Shown here: one piece after another, positions 36,292 to 48,729 of the stretch
How the letters are laid out: each line of letters opens with the position of its first letter
How positions within the stretch are numbered: the stretch's first letter is position 1
Source: Amaranthus tricolor
Taxonomy: Eukaryota > Streptophyta > Magnoliopsida > Caryophyllales > Amaranthaceae
Direction of reading: 5' to 3'
Assembly: GCF_026212465.1 (NCBI RefSeq)
Contig: NC_080062.1
Coordinates: 5,384,865 to 5,448,864 of the forward strand
DNA length: 64,000 nt
The notes under the pieces: model-generated
Told to the model about the DNA's origin: nothing
The model's database searches: none
Seen by the model: only the letters and a program-made list of their open reading frames with translations
Program-made: the position numbers and the translations under genes

Positions 36292-37144
36292 GCAAAATGT
36301 TAAAAAACTACCTAACATAAACCCCATTTTGCAAATAACTACCTTAAATAAAAATTTTTGCAAAAAACTACCTTACATAATCCATTTTTTTGCAAAAGAC
36401 TACCTTGTAACGGAATTGGGCGTTTGACCGGCATATTTAACCGTTGACCATCACGTGCCTTGCACGTGGTCCCTTTATTATTGATCAAATGCTTGATAGT
36501 AGGAACAGCAGCACGAATACGAGTATCATCCGTAATATTCTGTGAGTCATCAAGAGGTACATTCAAATCAGCTCTAACAAAAACCTTTTTCCCCTTAAAA
36601 TCAGAAGAAGTTAGGTCTCCAACACTCTTCTTAGCCATAGAAGCAACACCTCGAATAGGTTCAGAAGAAACAGAACTGAATGCGTGAATCTTGGAAAGAA
36701 CATGGTGTGAGAAAGACGCATCAGAAGCTGATCCAGAAAACCCTAATCGACGGAAAGGGGGCCGGAGAGTGGAAGCGAAATGGATGAAGGAAGGTGATGA
36801 AGAAGAAGAAGTTGAAGGAGAAGACGAAGAATTGAGGAGAGTGAAGTAAGATGATGGAGGTACTGAGGAAGCCATTGCAATGGGGATTTGAGAATAATGG
36901 AGGAATAATTGAATGGACAAATGGGGATTTGTGGAAGATATAGTTATGAGTGAGGAATAAAGGGACCACGTGCAAGGTACGTGATGGTCAACGGTTAAAT
37001 GTGCCGGTCAAACGCCCAATTCCGTTACAAGGTAGTCTTTTGCAAAAAAATGGATTATGTAAGGTAGTTTTTTGCAAAAATTTTTATTTAAGGTAGTTAT
37101 TTGCAAAATGGGGTTTATGTTAGGTAGTTTTTTAACATTTTGCC
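36292..37144. mobile_element. Pack-MULE (Mutator-like element) carrying a PGK gene fragment
   Basis: The 853-bp element has long terminal inverted repeats of about 188 bp (36292-36479 and 36957-37144) that differ at only two positions that I could see. A perfect 9-bp target duplication, ttgttataa, lies at 36283-36291 and 37145-37153, which is diagnostic for Mutator-like elements. The interior is the 5' end of a chloroplast phosphoglycerate kinase gene and there is no transposase. Each TIR contains a CACGTG hexamer in one or both of two nearby sites. The few TIR differences suggest a young insertion. Confidence 0.95.
36480..36956 (-). pseudogene. PGK: Captured 5' fragment of chloroplast phosphoglycerate kinase
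   Basis: On the minus strand, about 80 bp of apparent 5' UTR is followed by ATG at 36875 and about 131 residues. They comprise a serine-rich plastid transit peptide ([10 protein letters not shown], then [11 protein letters not shown]) and the PGK N-terminus ([41 protein letters not shown]). PGK is a 400-residue two-domain enzyme of glycolysis and the Calvin cycle. This piece lacks nearly all of it, including the nucleotide site, and cannot be active. The frame runs on into the left TIR and ends at 36339. An in-frame ATG at 36920 would add 15 residues. The source gene is elsewhere in the genome. Confidence 0.93.
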
Positions 37145-37153
37145 TTGTTATAA

Positions 37154-39430
37154 ATTGGTTTCGTTTTGTATTTAATATTTATGTGTGCAAAATATATTGG
37201 TTGTGATTTTTCTTATATAAATACTTTTATTTTCTCATTTAATAAATAAGGTGAATTTCAAATGAACAACATAAATTGCTGTAAGAGAGATGGTCTCTTT
37301 AAGAGACTATCTGGACATTATTTTCAAAAAAAAGGAAAAATCCGTATATTGGTTAATTAGCTCAAATAATACAAATTATTAGCATATGAACTCTTTGTTC
37401 TAAGATTATTTGGATCATTTCACCAAGAAATAATTTTTTAACATTAGTAACTGTTTTTTGTCATCCATACAATTTATATGTTATTTTATTCTTCAACAAC
37501 AATAATACAAAGGATCGGAACAAAAGAGTATCCTTGAAGGTGAAAAAAACATGATTTTCTTGATCACTCAAAGTGAAAATACTCGTACTTGAAGATTGAG
37601 TCCAATTCCAAGGGCTAAAACGACGACGTTTTAAAACCTTTACAAAAGGTCATTACTCTATAAAATCAGCGTACCGCAACACCAGAAAAATGGAGGGTTT
37701 TGGAAGCACACAGGTGTGATAAATCATTAGCGGCTTGCAGCAGCGAATCGAGTGAACGATAAATGTAGATTGAAATCTTAGCGCATAAATTCTTTGGTTT
37801 CCAATCTGAATTCTTAATTTGTTTCGTTGCTCGCCATCTCTGCTCAATTCAACTATCATGCATAAATTTATCCATCGATCTATCTATCTTTCTCTCTCTC
37901 TCTCTCTCTCTGAAGATCCACCTCGTGTCGTTTCCCCCTCACGGACCTGATGATGATTTTGCATTTGTGCTTCTGAAGGTTCTGTTTTAAATCAAATAAT
38001 GTTAAATCTGGTTGTTCTGGGTTGGGGATTTTGAATTATGAGTTTATTTTTTTAATAAATTTTATCATTGTTTTTGGATCTGAGGTGAAGTTACTTGTAC
38101 AATTTTGTTTTAATCAAATTCTGGATGATTGATTTTTAGCGGATATATTAAGTGAATAATTTTTAGCAATAGCATTTGCTGTAATTTGATGAAAATACTC
38201 GTATATGCCTTTGTTTTGGGTAATGTTGGATTGTTTGATGTTCAATTGAAGATCGACCTGAATTCTTCATTTACATTTGAGAATCGTCTCGCTTCAGGCA
38301 GGATCCGGAAAGGTGGTAAAGAAGGCAAACTAAAATTTTAATTATGAAAAAATCGCGATCGAAAGGAGGACCTCAATTCGCATAAAGAATTGATTATTAT
38401 TCATGCTACGTAATTTAATATATAATTTTTATTATTTATATCTTAAATTATATTTAATTAAAAATTATAAAATTTTGACGATTCAAAGATATAACTTGAC
38501 TTTGTTTTTACTTATACATTAGCCGTGATATACAAAATAAACTTGAAAGATGAACAGTTACAATAAGTCTAATATAACAAGTATTTCAGAACTAATAAAT
38601 ACTCCATTGTGCTTCCACCATACAAAAGCATTCACATATTTAGATTATATAATGCACTTGCACATCAATGAGAGTATAATATTTGAAGCTATGATACTCA
38701 TTTTAGTAGGTGGAATTGGACTGTGAGGTGTCGTCTTACTTGGCTCAAAGCCAGCTCTAGGATTTTGATGAATTGCTCATCCATTTAGAGACCTAATGGA
38801 TTCTGAGTTTAAAAAATAAATGGATTGTGTCTATGATCTTTAAATCCGCACTTAATTTAGATCTTTTCTATGGACTCCTTTAAAACCCATACACAGTAGA
38901 CTTGCTTATCACACCTTAAAATCAATTTTAAATTCGTTATAAATCTACTTTTGTATTTTTTTTGGACTCTTAGACTTATATACAATTTAAAGACTTATTT
39001 TAGTACTAATAAAATCTATAAATGTAAAAAAATTAAGTATGAACAACTAAACTAAAATTCATTTAGAACCTTAGACCTAAACCCATCAGACTCGACGAGT
39101 ATGAATTTGGGTCTAAAATTTTCAGAGCCTAAGGTCTCACGTTCGAGTATAAGTCCACCAAAAATCAATAGGTCTAGCTTCGGGTCGGGTCCTGACTAGA
39201 CTCAATCTAATGGCCAAACCTAGTCTTAAATTTAATATTCAAGTGAATTATCGCGGAAGTTCCTACATTGTATTTAATCATATTTTCTGGAGCTTTTTTG
39301 TCGTTGTTGTATTATAGACATGTAAACATTTTAAAGCACAATAAAGATATCAAAACATCTGAAATATCTTAGACATAAAAAGGCTAATAAGATTATCACA
39401 ATAAAATGAATGATCACATAACAAAAGATT
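37154..39430. other. Intergenic, no recognisable gene
   Basis: AT-rich DNA. There is a GGTCTC/GAGACT palindrome near 37290-37310 and a (TC)n run at about 37889-37912. A promoter- or leader-like C/T-rich stretch (37850-37980) is not followed by a convincing coding exon. Confidence 0.5.
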
Positions 39431-39435
39431 AATAG

Positions 39436-39998
39436 TGTTGGGGATCAGAAGTCCCATATACTTGAAAAATACCCCGAGTTAATAGGTCAAGGGTCAAAAG
39501 TACAAGTCAATATTGACCCTTAAAGTCAATATTATAATGGTCAAAGTCATATGCACATTCTAATCAGACATCACACAGCGATTTTCCACTTTTACCTTAA
39601 GCGAAGACACTTCTAGGGATCACCGCCCATTACCTCAGGTAACCGCTACCCACCATGTCACTTCCATGATCACACTCTCCATAAGGTAGCACTACAGAAA
39701 TACTAACCAACAGTTACAATTCCTATGCTGAGACTCTTATAAATAGATCATCCTTCTACGAAAATATGGTGACACAATTCTACTCTCTTACTCATATTTA
39801 CACTTATCATTCACATTTACCTTTCCGGGTCAGACTTAAGCATCAGAGGGTTTTCCGAGACATTAGCCCCCGAATTAGTCTTTCTTTGTGGTTGCAGGTA
39901 CACCACACGCGACGGTCAAATCATCTCACTTCCTTAATTCAAAGTTACTTCTCTCTTAGAGTTCTCTTTACAAATTTGACAGCTTCTTAGCAGAAACA
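39436..39998. mobile_element. Solo LTR
   Basis: The 563-bp sequence begins TGTTGGGG and ends GAAACA. A perfect 5-bp duplication, aatag, lies on each side (39431-39435 and 39999-40003). An internal TATAAATAG is near 39739. No internal retrotransposon sequence adjoins it, as expected after recombination between two LTRs. Confidence 0.85.
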
Positions 39999-40003
39999 AA
40001 TAG

Positions 40004-42187
40004 ATAATAGATCTTTTTGTCTTTGATCGATATGTATCTATATCCATTGAATATAATTTCAATCTAATTACATGCATCTAAAAAGATCAAAGATATTTAT
40101 ATATCAAAGACAAAAACATCTAAAATACAATAAACAATTAAAGATAGAGTATTTATTAGTTAGCCTTTCATCAAATAACATTATGGAGCTAGCTAATAAA
40201 CCTAAAAAAGTCTAAAAGGCTGACAGATTATCACAATACAAATTTTAGTTTTATAATTTACTACATAAGGAATAGGTATTTACTAAGTCTAGCAAACATG
40301 AACACGTTTAGAACTTTTCTTGTATTATACATTTCCATTTATGTACATGTGACAACAATTTCCAGATAATTCCAAGCTGGTATAATAGCATACACCATCT
40401 CTCTCACAATGCAACATCCAACAATTAGGTGATGCTTTTTTTTGTCTGATCTGATTGATTCTAATTTGATTTGTTAAGATTTGATCTGATCTGATTTGGT
40501 TTGATTTGAATTTTTTTGATTTGGTCTAGTCTCATTCAATATTATCACCATTTATTCAATATTCCGCTTCAAAACAGGGTTCAGGTGAGGAAATATAGTG
40601 AAATCTATACTCGTACCTTTTTCAAAGAGAAGGTCGGAGGAATTTAATCAATTTTACCCTCAAATAGTGAAAGCCCTCCACAGAGAGAAATATGAGTAAT
40701 AGTATTTCCTTAAGAGCAAAACAACCTGCAAATAACAATATTAGTCAAAACTTGGATTGTAACAATAGAATAAATATGTTGAATAAATAGATAGACTAAT
40801 AAGCATGTAAAAAGCAACTAGGGTAAGAATAAGATTGTCAGCGTGGATAAGATTTTAAGCCAGACAAAATGAGAAAAGATGTGAATAAAAATTAAAGAAA
40901 ATAATAGCAATATCATTAGCCAATTTAAAGATATTCGAAAGTAATTAATAAAGGTTGAACAAAATAAAAATATTGACACATTTCTAAAATAAAAAATAAA
41001 ATAAAAATATTGACAAACTCATAGGATCTGATGAAGTATTAATTAATCATCTAAATTAGAATTTATAACTTTGACGCATTAAATCTTCAGTTATTAATAC
41101 CTGATTCTATCAAACTAAAAGTGTGAGATTTCAGCATTACAATCTCAGAAGTAACTCAGAATATTTGCTTCATGTTGGAATAACTTAAGCTATCAAAATT
41201 CTCCATAATTAGGTTTATTTATTTTTAAAAATCATTTTAGAAGGCATCTTATTCTTGTATTATCCAACCCCTAATAATCACTTTCTTGTACTAATCAATC
41301 ACAAGCTTCTAAAAAAAATCAACGGTTTGAAAAAAAAAAAGTGTGCTTTCTAGCACAAAGTTGGAAATTTTCATTTACTTTTTTCATCTGTTTGAATTTG
41401 TACTATAAATTAAATATATAAAAGTTATTTAAATTACATGATGCAAACTTAAAAAGATAAAAGCAGTAACAAATAATTACAATTGTAATTAATATTCTTA
41501 ATACTTAAATTTTCCCAACTTTGAAATTAATTTTAAATAAACGTTATGGCATTTTTTGACTCTATAATTATGAAGAATTAACTATCTTTAAAATAAAATG
41601 TTTCAAACATTTCATCACTTAAATTAGATTAAGTGACTTTCATCTAGAAGAATATAGAACCAAATATACTCAGTCTTATCCTTATAAAAATAAAAAGGTA
41701 TTTTAAATTGACTCTAATTAGTAAATATTATTTACAACTTTATATAAAAAAAGATGATTAATTGAGTCATTTTATTACATCAAATTTTGACTCCGTAGAG
41801 AATGAACAATTATCTCTATAATACATATTATTTATATAACAAATTTACTATGTCTTTCGTAGTCATATAAAACAAGGGTAAGTTGGTGCATTGTTTACTT
41901 ATGATTACCTAAACTTCGTTCCATTTTCCATTTGTTATGGGGATAAAGATACATATATATTTCATTTGTTTAAGATTATTATTGACTATACTAAATATAA
42001 CTCGTTATATTATAGTTACGTTTCATATATGTGAAGTGGCAAATGATATTTGCCATCAAATGATTAGAATCAACCAAAAACAATCTATTTGTTGCATTAA
42101 TGATATTAGGGTAATCAAACAATTTTTAGTATACAAAGGTAATAAAAGATTAAGAAAATGGGTATTTTGAATATATTTCCAAAGTTC
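40004..42187. other. Intergenic, no recognisable gene
   Basis: Very AT-rich. There is a TGATC/TTTGATTTG low-complexity stretch at about 40440-40540 and otherwise nothing that I can name. Confidence 0.55.
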
Positions 42188-42190
42188 TAA

Positions 42191-42505
42191 CAGCTCGTTT
42201 GGTTAGTGGTATTAAATGGCGGTAATGGAAATGATTTATAATGTAAAATTTCATTAAAAGTTCTATATCATTCCCATGGTAATGAAACTTTGATCACAAA
42301 AAAGTTTTTTTGTTTACAAATTTCTATTACCACCTAACACCACATCTTCCAAAGGTAATGTGTTGGAATGAATTTTATGAAAAAAATGAGGTGATTGAAG
42401 TTGGATAAGCATGACCATCAAGGTAACCAAGAGATTTTTCAACCAAAATTACATTTGTTTATCATTCTCATTACCATCGTTTATTACCATCTACCAAATG
42501 GGCCG
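42191..42505. mobile_element. Tourist-like (PIF/Harbinger) MITE, copy B
   Basis: The 315-bp element has ends CAGCTCGTTTGG and, inverted, CGGCCCATTTGG, with TAA on both sides (42188-42190 and 42506-42508). Its interior aligns along its length with copy A at 20485. It lies 155 bp upstream of the start codon at 42661, so it is probably in that gene's promoter. Confidence 0.78.
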
Positions 42506-42660
42506 TAAAATGAATTGCTTTTGACTTATCCACCTTATGGAAAGCTTAGCTACAAAGTTAAATCTCTTCCCCCAATCATCAACTCAAGCCTATATATACA
42601 CACAAAACCTCAACCTTGAATTCAAGCCAAAGCTAAGAAAAAAAAAAAAAAAAAAAAAAC

Positions 42661-44920
42661 ATGGCTTCAACTTCTTGCAAAAACAATGACATATGGTCAT
42701 GGATCCAAAATCTTCCACCATCAACTCAATGGAACAAAGATTCCATGTCAATATGTATATACTCATCAAACACATCCTTAGCAACTCTTAACCTAAACAT
42801 AACAAAAAACATAACAAAACACCCATCAACCCAATCAATTTCCTTAGCTCTTTTTGCTAACTTTAACATCCCAATTTCACTTTGGATCTCAAAACCATTT
42901 CATGTATCAAAAACATCCCCAAACATCCTAAGTGATGAAAACACAACAAGCATTCTCATATCAAGTTTTATCCAAGATGTTCTAGAGTATGGATCAACAA
43001 AACAAACATGCCCTATAAACATACAAGACATAAGTCCTCAATCTAACTTACAACACATCTTCAATGTTTCATTCCTTACACTTGCTTTCATAGTTTGCAT
43101 ATACGAAGCGCCTTTCGATCTTCGATTTGATTGCCTTAGATCTATAAAAGACGAGTTATCAACTTCTCAAGCTCGCGAATCTTTTAAGCTACTCATAAGG
43201 CTTTTAGGATCAAGCAATGAGGAGCAATGGATGAGATGCCTAAATCTTGGTGTCACAAATTGGAAAATGGCACTAAAGGCAGCTAATTGTGTACTTAAAG
43301 GACCTTGTCCATTGTTTTCTCATGGGTTTTCAACTCTTGGGTTATGGAAAGTTCAACTATATTGTCCTATTATAACTATGGAAATTGAGAACACAAATGG
43401 TTTAGTTGATGAGCGTTTAGAATTTTCTTTAAACTATCACCAACTTGAGGGTGTCATACAACTCAATTATAAAGTTATTGTAAGAGATGAATGGATTGAA
43501 GTGATGGTAAACATTGATAATATAAGGTATGCATACACATAAATATTATGCCTCCATAATAAATACACTAACATAATAATATCAAAGTTGTAATCTAAAC
43601 ATATGGAGTCCGAACACACAGAGAACTTACAAACATGTCAATTGGTTATAACTCAATTATTTTGACTTTTTATACGAAAATGATTCAAGCTGAAAAACTT
43701 AGGTTAAATCAGATTGTTTTGAATTTTGACTTGTTTACCTATTGTCATTTTTTTGGTCAAGACATGTTATATTTTTGGTCATTTTTCACATTTTGAGTTT
43801 ATATTTATTTACTAGAAAACCCTCGAGACTAGTAAATTGATACTTTCTTGAAAAGGTTTTATAAAGACAAAAAAAAATTAGTTTTCCTGTTTTTCTAAAG
43901 ATTAAGTGATAAGAAATGGAATGATTTGAATTGATTCGGATTTTCACATGTCCAATAAACAGATAATTTATGACTCTTACTAAAGCAAAACATCATCTTT
44001 TTTTAAATCTGTTATCAGAGTGCATTGTAAAGGAATCAATTCAACCAAAAACTTAAGCTGATGATACTATGATATATGTATATATACTTTAACACGCCCT
44101 TCACACGAGAGCCCTTCAGGTTAGATAATGTGTGGATGCAACACAAACCCTCCTCGCTCATAAGTCATACCTAGCGCTAAATATTTTACTGTAAATAAGG
44201 GGTGATTGAGATTCAAACTTGTATTCTCTTATCACGCTGGTTTTTAATACCATGTTTCTTACCTTATCTTTCAGGCTAGATGTGATTCGACTAATAAATG
44301 AAAAACTCCTACACAATCGAGGAGCAGGGACATCAGAAAAACACTTCCCATCAAGAATCTCCCTCAAACTAAGCCCATGTCCATCACCACAAATCAAGAT
44401 CCTTAGCATATCAGTAAACAAATCTTCCGAGAATCCCACAAAGGAAATCGGTCTAGAGAAGACAATCGAAGGTTCGTTCGAGCCATTACACAAAGTCGGA
44501 CTCAATATATCAGCAGGCGAATCGACAACAACCGCCTTCACACCCTGGAAATTCGAGGAAACTGTGAAGGGTGACAGTGGTGGTTTGAACTGGTTTTTGT
44601 ATGACAGTAAAGATGGGTCTGAAGTGTTTTCATCTAAGCCTTCTATATTGACATTGTTTAAGCCTAAGGCTTGGTTTAGGCATCGATATTCGAGTGCGTA
44701 CCGAGCATTTACTAGACAGGGTGGGGTGATATTTGCTGGTGATCAGTATGGGCAGACTGTGTGTTGGAAGGTGGATAGGTCTGTTCTTGGGAAGACATCA
44801 ATGGAATGGGAGATTGCTGGGTGTATTGGGTTGACATATTGGCCTAATAGGTATAGGACATTTTATAATGAGACTAGGAGGGCTGAGTTTAGAGAAATTT
44901 TGCACCTTGATCTTGTGTAG
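42661..44920 (+). CDS. Conserved plant protein of unknown function (two exons)
   Basis: Exon 1 is 42661-43526 and exon 2 is 44275-44920 (TAG), about 503 residues. The GT-AG junction keeps frame (NIR/LDVIRL). I do not recognise a named domain, though the start (DIWSWIQNLPP) and tail (GLTYWPNRYRTFYNETRRAEF) have the look of a conserved plant-specific protein. The C-terminal half is rich in aromatic residues and has ordered-looking motifs such as ESTTTAFTPWKFEETVKG, FKPKAWFRHRYSSAYR and AGDQYG. There is no clear signal peptide, although FLTLAFIVCIY (about residues 138-148) is hydrophobic. I infer a soluble, folded protein and propose no function. Confidence 0.8.
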
Positions 44921-45808
44921 AATTGTGGGTAAAGTCAGAATCAGAGTCATCAACTTTGTATCCCGCACAAATTAAGGTTCGGGGGAGGAGGTTAATAAAC
45001 AGATCATATTTGTGCTCCCTCCAAGGAAACGTCAAGGATAAATGCACGCACTCAACTTATCTTAAAATGATAGGTTCCTCCAAGAGAATTATAGATGATC
45101 TGTGTAGCACGTGCAAAGCACTAATGGTAGGCTTCTTGTTTAATTTTTCTCAAGGATAGCACGTGCTAACCTAGGTCATAATATAGATCCGCCTATGGAC
45201 GTAGATGAAGGTTGACAAGCTCGTGAGGAGGTTGAGTTACTAACCCTAGAGATGAAGCGGAGTTGAAAGTTCTTCTATGCATGCCTACTATTGATTAGTC
45301 TTTGTTGTATGATATGATGGACACAATGTATAGGAGCTTTACCTAATAAAAGAGAAGATTGCTTTAATTAGTCCACCATAGTCCATAGTATTTAAACCAA
45401 CCAAATGTAAAATTCTTTATTTATCTTCTTTTCTCCTTTTGATAAGTTAATCATGTAAACAATCATACCTCTTAACTATTTTTCTTGTCTCTTGCTAAAA
45501 TTCAAAAGGAAAAAATGATTTGTGGACAATGTGAGCATTTTAAGAATCATAGATAATTTTTGTGAGTTACTCTACAATAAAAACGCTTATACTAGGATAG
45601 AAATATGTGCAATGCACAAATTTTTAAGTACGTTAATATTTTAATGAAATTTTAGATTACAAACCATGCTTCATATTTTTCCTAAAATTTAAAATTATAA
45701 TTATGGTAGTCTAAAAATATAAATGACTTATTTTAATGATCAATTAATTGAATTTTATGTCATTTTAGTTTTAAATAACAATTGATGGAAAAAGGGGCTA
45801 TTATTTAT
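44921..45808. other. 3' region and intergenic DNA
   Basis: No gene is seen. The reading frame near 44923-45159 is not supported by any recognisable feature. Confidence 0.5.
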
Positions 45809-47340
45809 GTAACAGACTGTTCTTTCCTAAATATAGGTTTAATATAATATTATAGTAAGTAATGCTAAAGTGAAAGTCTACAAATTTAAAAAAAATAGTA
45901 TTTTAAAAAAAAAATACAAATTTAAAAAAAATAGTATTTTAAAAAAAAAACAAGTAAAACTTAAATCATTAAAATATAATTTTACATATTATATCCTGCT
46001 TTAATATATAATTATCGTTATTACATACCCATTATATAAATTACATACATACTATATCTTAATATTACATAGACGATACAATAGCTTCTTAATAACCTCA
46101 TGTAAAGTCACCTGCAGCATCTGTTCCCATTATAAGGGAACAACCGATGGGAATCATTCAGCTAATAAGCCGAGTATAAAAAACTTGCCAGCATTGTACA
46201 AATATACAAATATGTGTATTTCAATAAGTAATATGCAAAAGGATTTATGCAATAAAGAGAACTTATTTATTTTTTTTTGTTAATTTTATTATTTTATATA
46301 TATAACTTCTGGTCCTTCTGCTTGAGTACCAGAGAGTGATTTACTAACACTTCTGCTTGAGTTTTAGGCCATGGAATCCGATTACTTATTTAATGAATGC
46401 AACACATATGATCTTTGTTTGATAAATGTAAGGGCCTGTTAGGGTGAAGTAAACCAAAACCCCTAACTTTGTGGGAGTCGTCACTCCTCCAGTACAATGT
46501 TGCTCGAGCCACAAGTTAAGTTAAATAACCTTACTGTGTTCACCGTATTTTACGTGCCGAAAAACACGTCTCGCGTTTTTTACATGCCGGAAGCATGGTT
46601 CGGCATTTTCTTACTATCAAGCCTTTTTATTATCATGTGACTGTTTTCGTATAAATGCAACATTACAATAATCAATTTCTTAAATGTCTATTTATTATAA
46701 ATGATAAAATAAATAGTTCCATCATAAATAAATACTAAAAATATCTTTAAAAGGACATATTGGGTTTATTATAGATCCTAGCCCATTTATCCAAATTTTT
46801 AGAAAATAAAATTTTATTTTATTTAATTAATTTCTTAATAGCTTAGTTTTAGATTTAGTACATGAATAATTAATTTCCTTAAAATTAAAATCCAAACAAA
46901 ATATTTAAAAATTAACTTATTATTAAATGAGTTGGTGTATATTTTTATTCACCAAAATAAAATAATTTTAATTATTTTTTTCACTTTTCTTATGCTAGTA
47001 AGTTTTTATACTCGGCTTATTAGCTAACCGATTCCCATCAGTTGTTCCCTTATAATGGGAGCAGATGCTGCAGGTGACTTTACATGAGGTTATTAAGAAG
47101 CTATTGTATTGTCTATATGATATTAGGATATAGTATGTATGTAATTTATATAATGGGTATGTAATAACCATAATTATATATTAAAGCAAGATGTAATATT
47201 TAAAATTATATTTTAATGATTTAAGTTTTATTTGTTTTTTTTGAAAGTACTGTTTTTTTTTTAAATTAGTAGACTTCGCTTTAGCATTACTTACTATAAT
47301 ATTATATTAAACCTATATTTAGGAAAGAACATTCTGTTAC
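45809..47340. mobile_element. Non-autonomous element with about 350-380-bp terminal inverted repeats
   Basis: The left repeat (about 45809-46190) and right repeat (about 46990-47340) are inverted copies with small indels. Matching pieces include CTTTCCTAAATATAGGTTTA, AGTAAGTAATGCTAAAG, GTCACCTGCAGCATCTG and AGCCGAGTATAAAAA. The 800-bp centre has no coding frame. I could not find a matching target duplication, so the family is open; long TIRs favour a Mutator-like or foldback element. Confidence 0.75.
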
Positions 47341-47560
47341 AATGTAATTGCTATATAATTTTATACACAGTGTAATTTTGCAGTATAATTTTCTAAATTG
47401 TGCAATTCCAATTACACTGGAATAAATATAATTTTTTCTGTAGTATAATTTTCGACGCGGTGTAATTCCAGAATTTTATCAGACAATACATAATGTTCTG
47501 CATAGTACATTATATATTTCCCTTTATAAATTTTTAAACAGTGCATTTATATACAACTGT

Positions 47561-47966
47561 GTAATTGGAATAATTGTGATTTATTGCATCCATTAATGCA
47601 TGGGTTTTTCCGAAATTATAAATTTGTTAATATAGTAAGTGTAAAAGATGCAAATTAGTTAAATTCCATAATACTAACCAATAAAAAAAAAGACAAATGA
47701 CATGGTCACAATCAAACTTTTTTTTTGCTATTATACTGTAAAATTAATAGAATGTATGACTATGTAATTGGAATAATTGTGATTTATTGCATCCATTAAT
47801 GTATGAGTTTTTTCGAAAATATAAATTTGTAAATATGGTAAGTGTAAAAAAAACGCAAATTAGTTAAATTCGATTAATACTAACCAATGAAAAAAAGACA
47901 GATGACATGCTCACAATCATACTTCTTTTTTGCTATTATACAGTAAAATTAATAGAATGTATGATT
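47561..47966. repeat. 203-bp tandem duplication
   Basis: Two head-to-tail copies, 47561-47763 and 47764-47966, both start GTAATTGGAATAATTGTGAT and end near AATAGAATGTATGA. They differ by scattered substitutions and small indels. Non-coding. Confidence 0.85.
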
Positions 47967-48729
47967 GTCACTTATTTTAGTCTTTGTTTTGCATAGAGTT
48001 TTCCAAATCTTAGTGAATCGTATAAAAAAAAACTGAAATTGAAGTGAGAAATTTAACAAGCGTAATCATTACATTTAATTTTCTAATTTTCCATATCTTA
48101 CAAAAAGAATTGATCTATAATATTTGGAAATAATACTCAATCTATTTATGTAAGTGTCTCATTTGCAATTCTGCTTAATTATCAAGAACTCTTTATTTTT
48201 ATTTTTTTAATCCTAATTTGTAAGTTAAAACATTCAAAACAAATCTCTGGACTCTGGCGATGTATCTCCGACCTTGTATAACCAAATTCGACTTTGTTTC
48301 GGAAATGAAACTACAAACCCAGATGGATAAAAAATTAACTCGATCTGAATGGTCCCGATAAAGAAGATTGAACTCGAGAGTTTTAATGATTTATAAACAT
48401 ATTAAAATAAACTCAACAATTCGCTATTTATCCAAATTTATTATCAAATTCAAATTTAATTTTAAGCCAAATTCAAAAACTAATTTACATTTACATAAAA
48501 ACATCGACATAAATACAAACCATTTTGAACCGATTCGATATACCCTATCTGATTTGAGAGAGAAAAGAAAGAGGCGGACATTTCGAAGAATTTTTGGGAA
48601 TTCATTCAGTCAGTATAACTTCACCTTCTCTTCCAACTGCTTTGACTTTTACTGACCTTTGCAACTTCTCTCTCTACCCAGTTTACTGGAGATCTCCCTC
48701 TCTTTCTTGTTTTTCTTTGATTTATTTCC
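47967..48729. other. BADC upstream region
   Basis: AT-rich sequence followed by a C/T-rich leader-like stretch (48610-48720) just before the ATG at 48730. A reading frame at 48368-48655 lacks recognisable features. Confidence 0.45.

Noticed and set aside
37620..37980. C/T-rich leader-like sequence with TC repeats that might begin a gene
   Set aside because: No coding exon with recognisable or sustained content follows in the next kilobases.
46071..47100. Inverted repeat around 46.1 and 47.0 kb as two divergent genes
   Set aside because: No open frame of note lies in either arm; the pairing is that of transposon ends.
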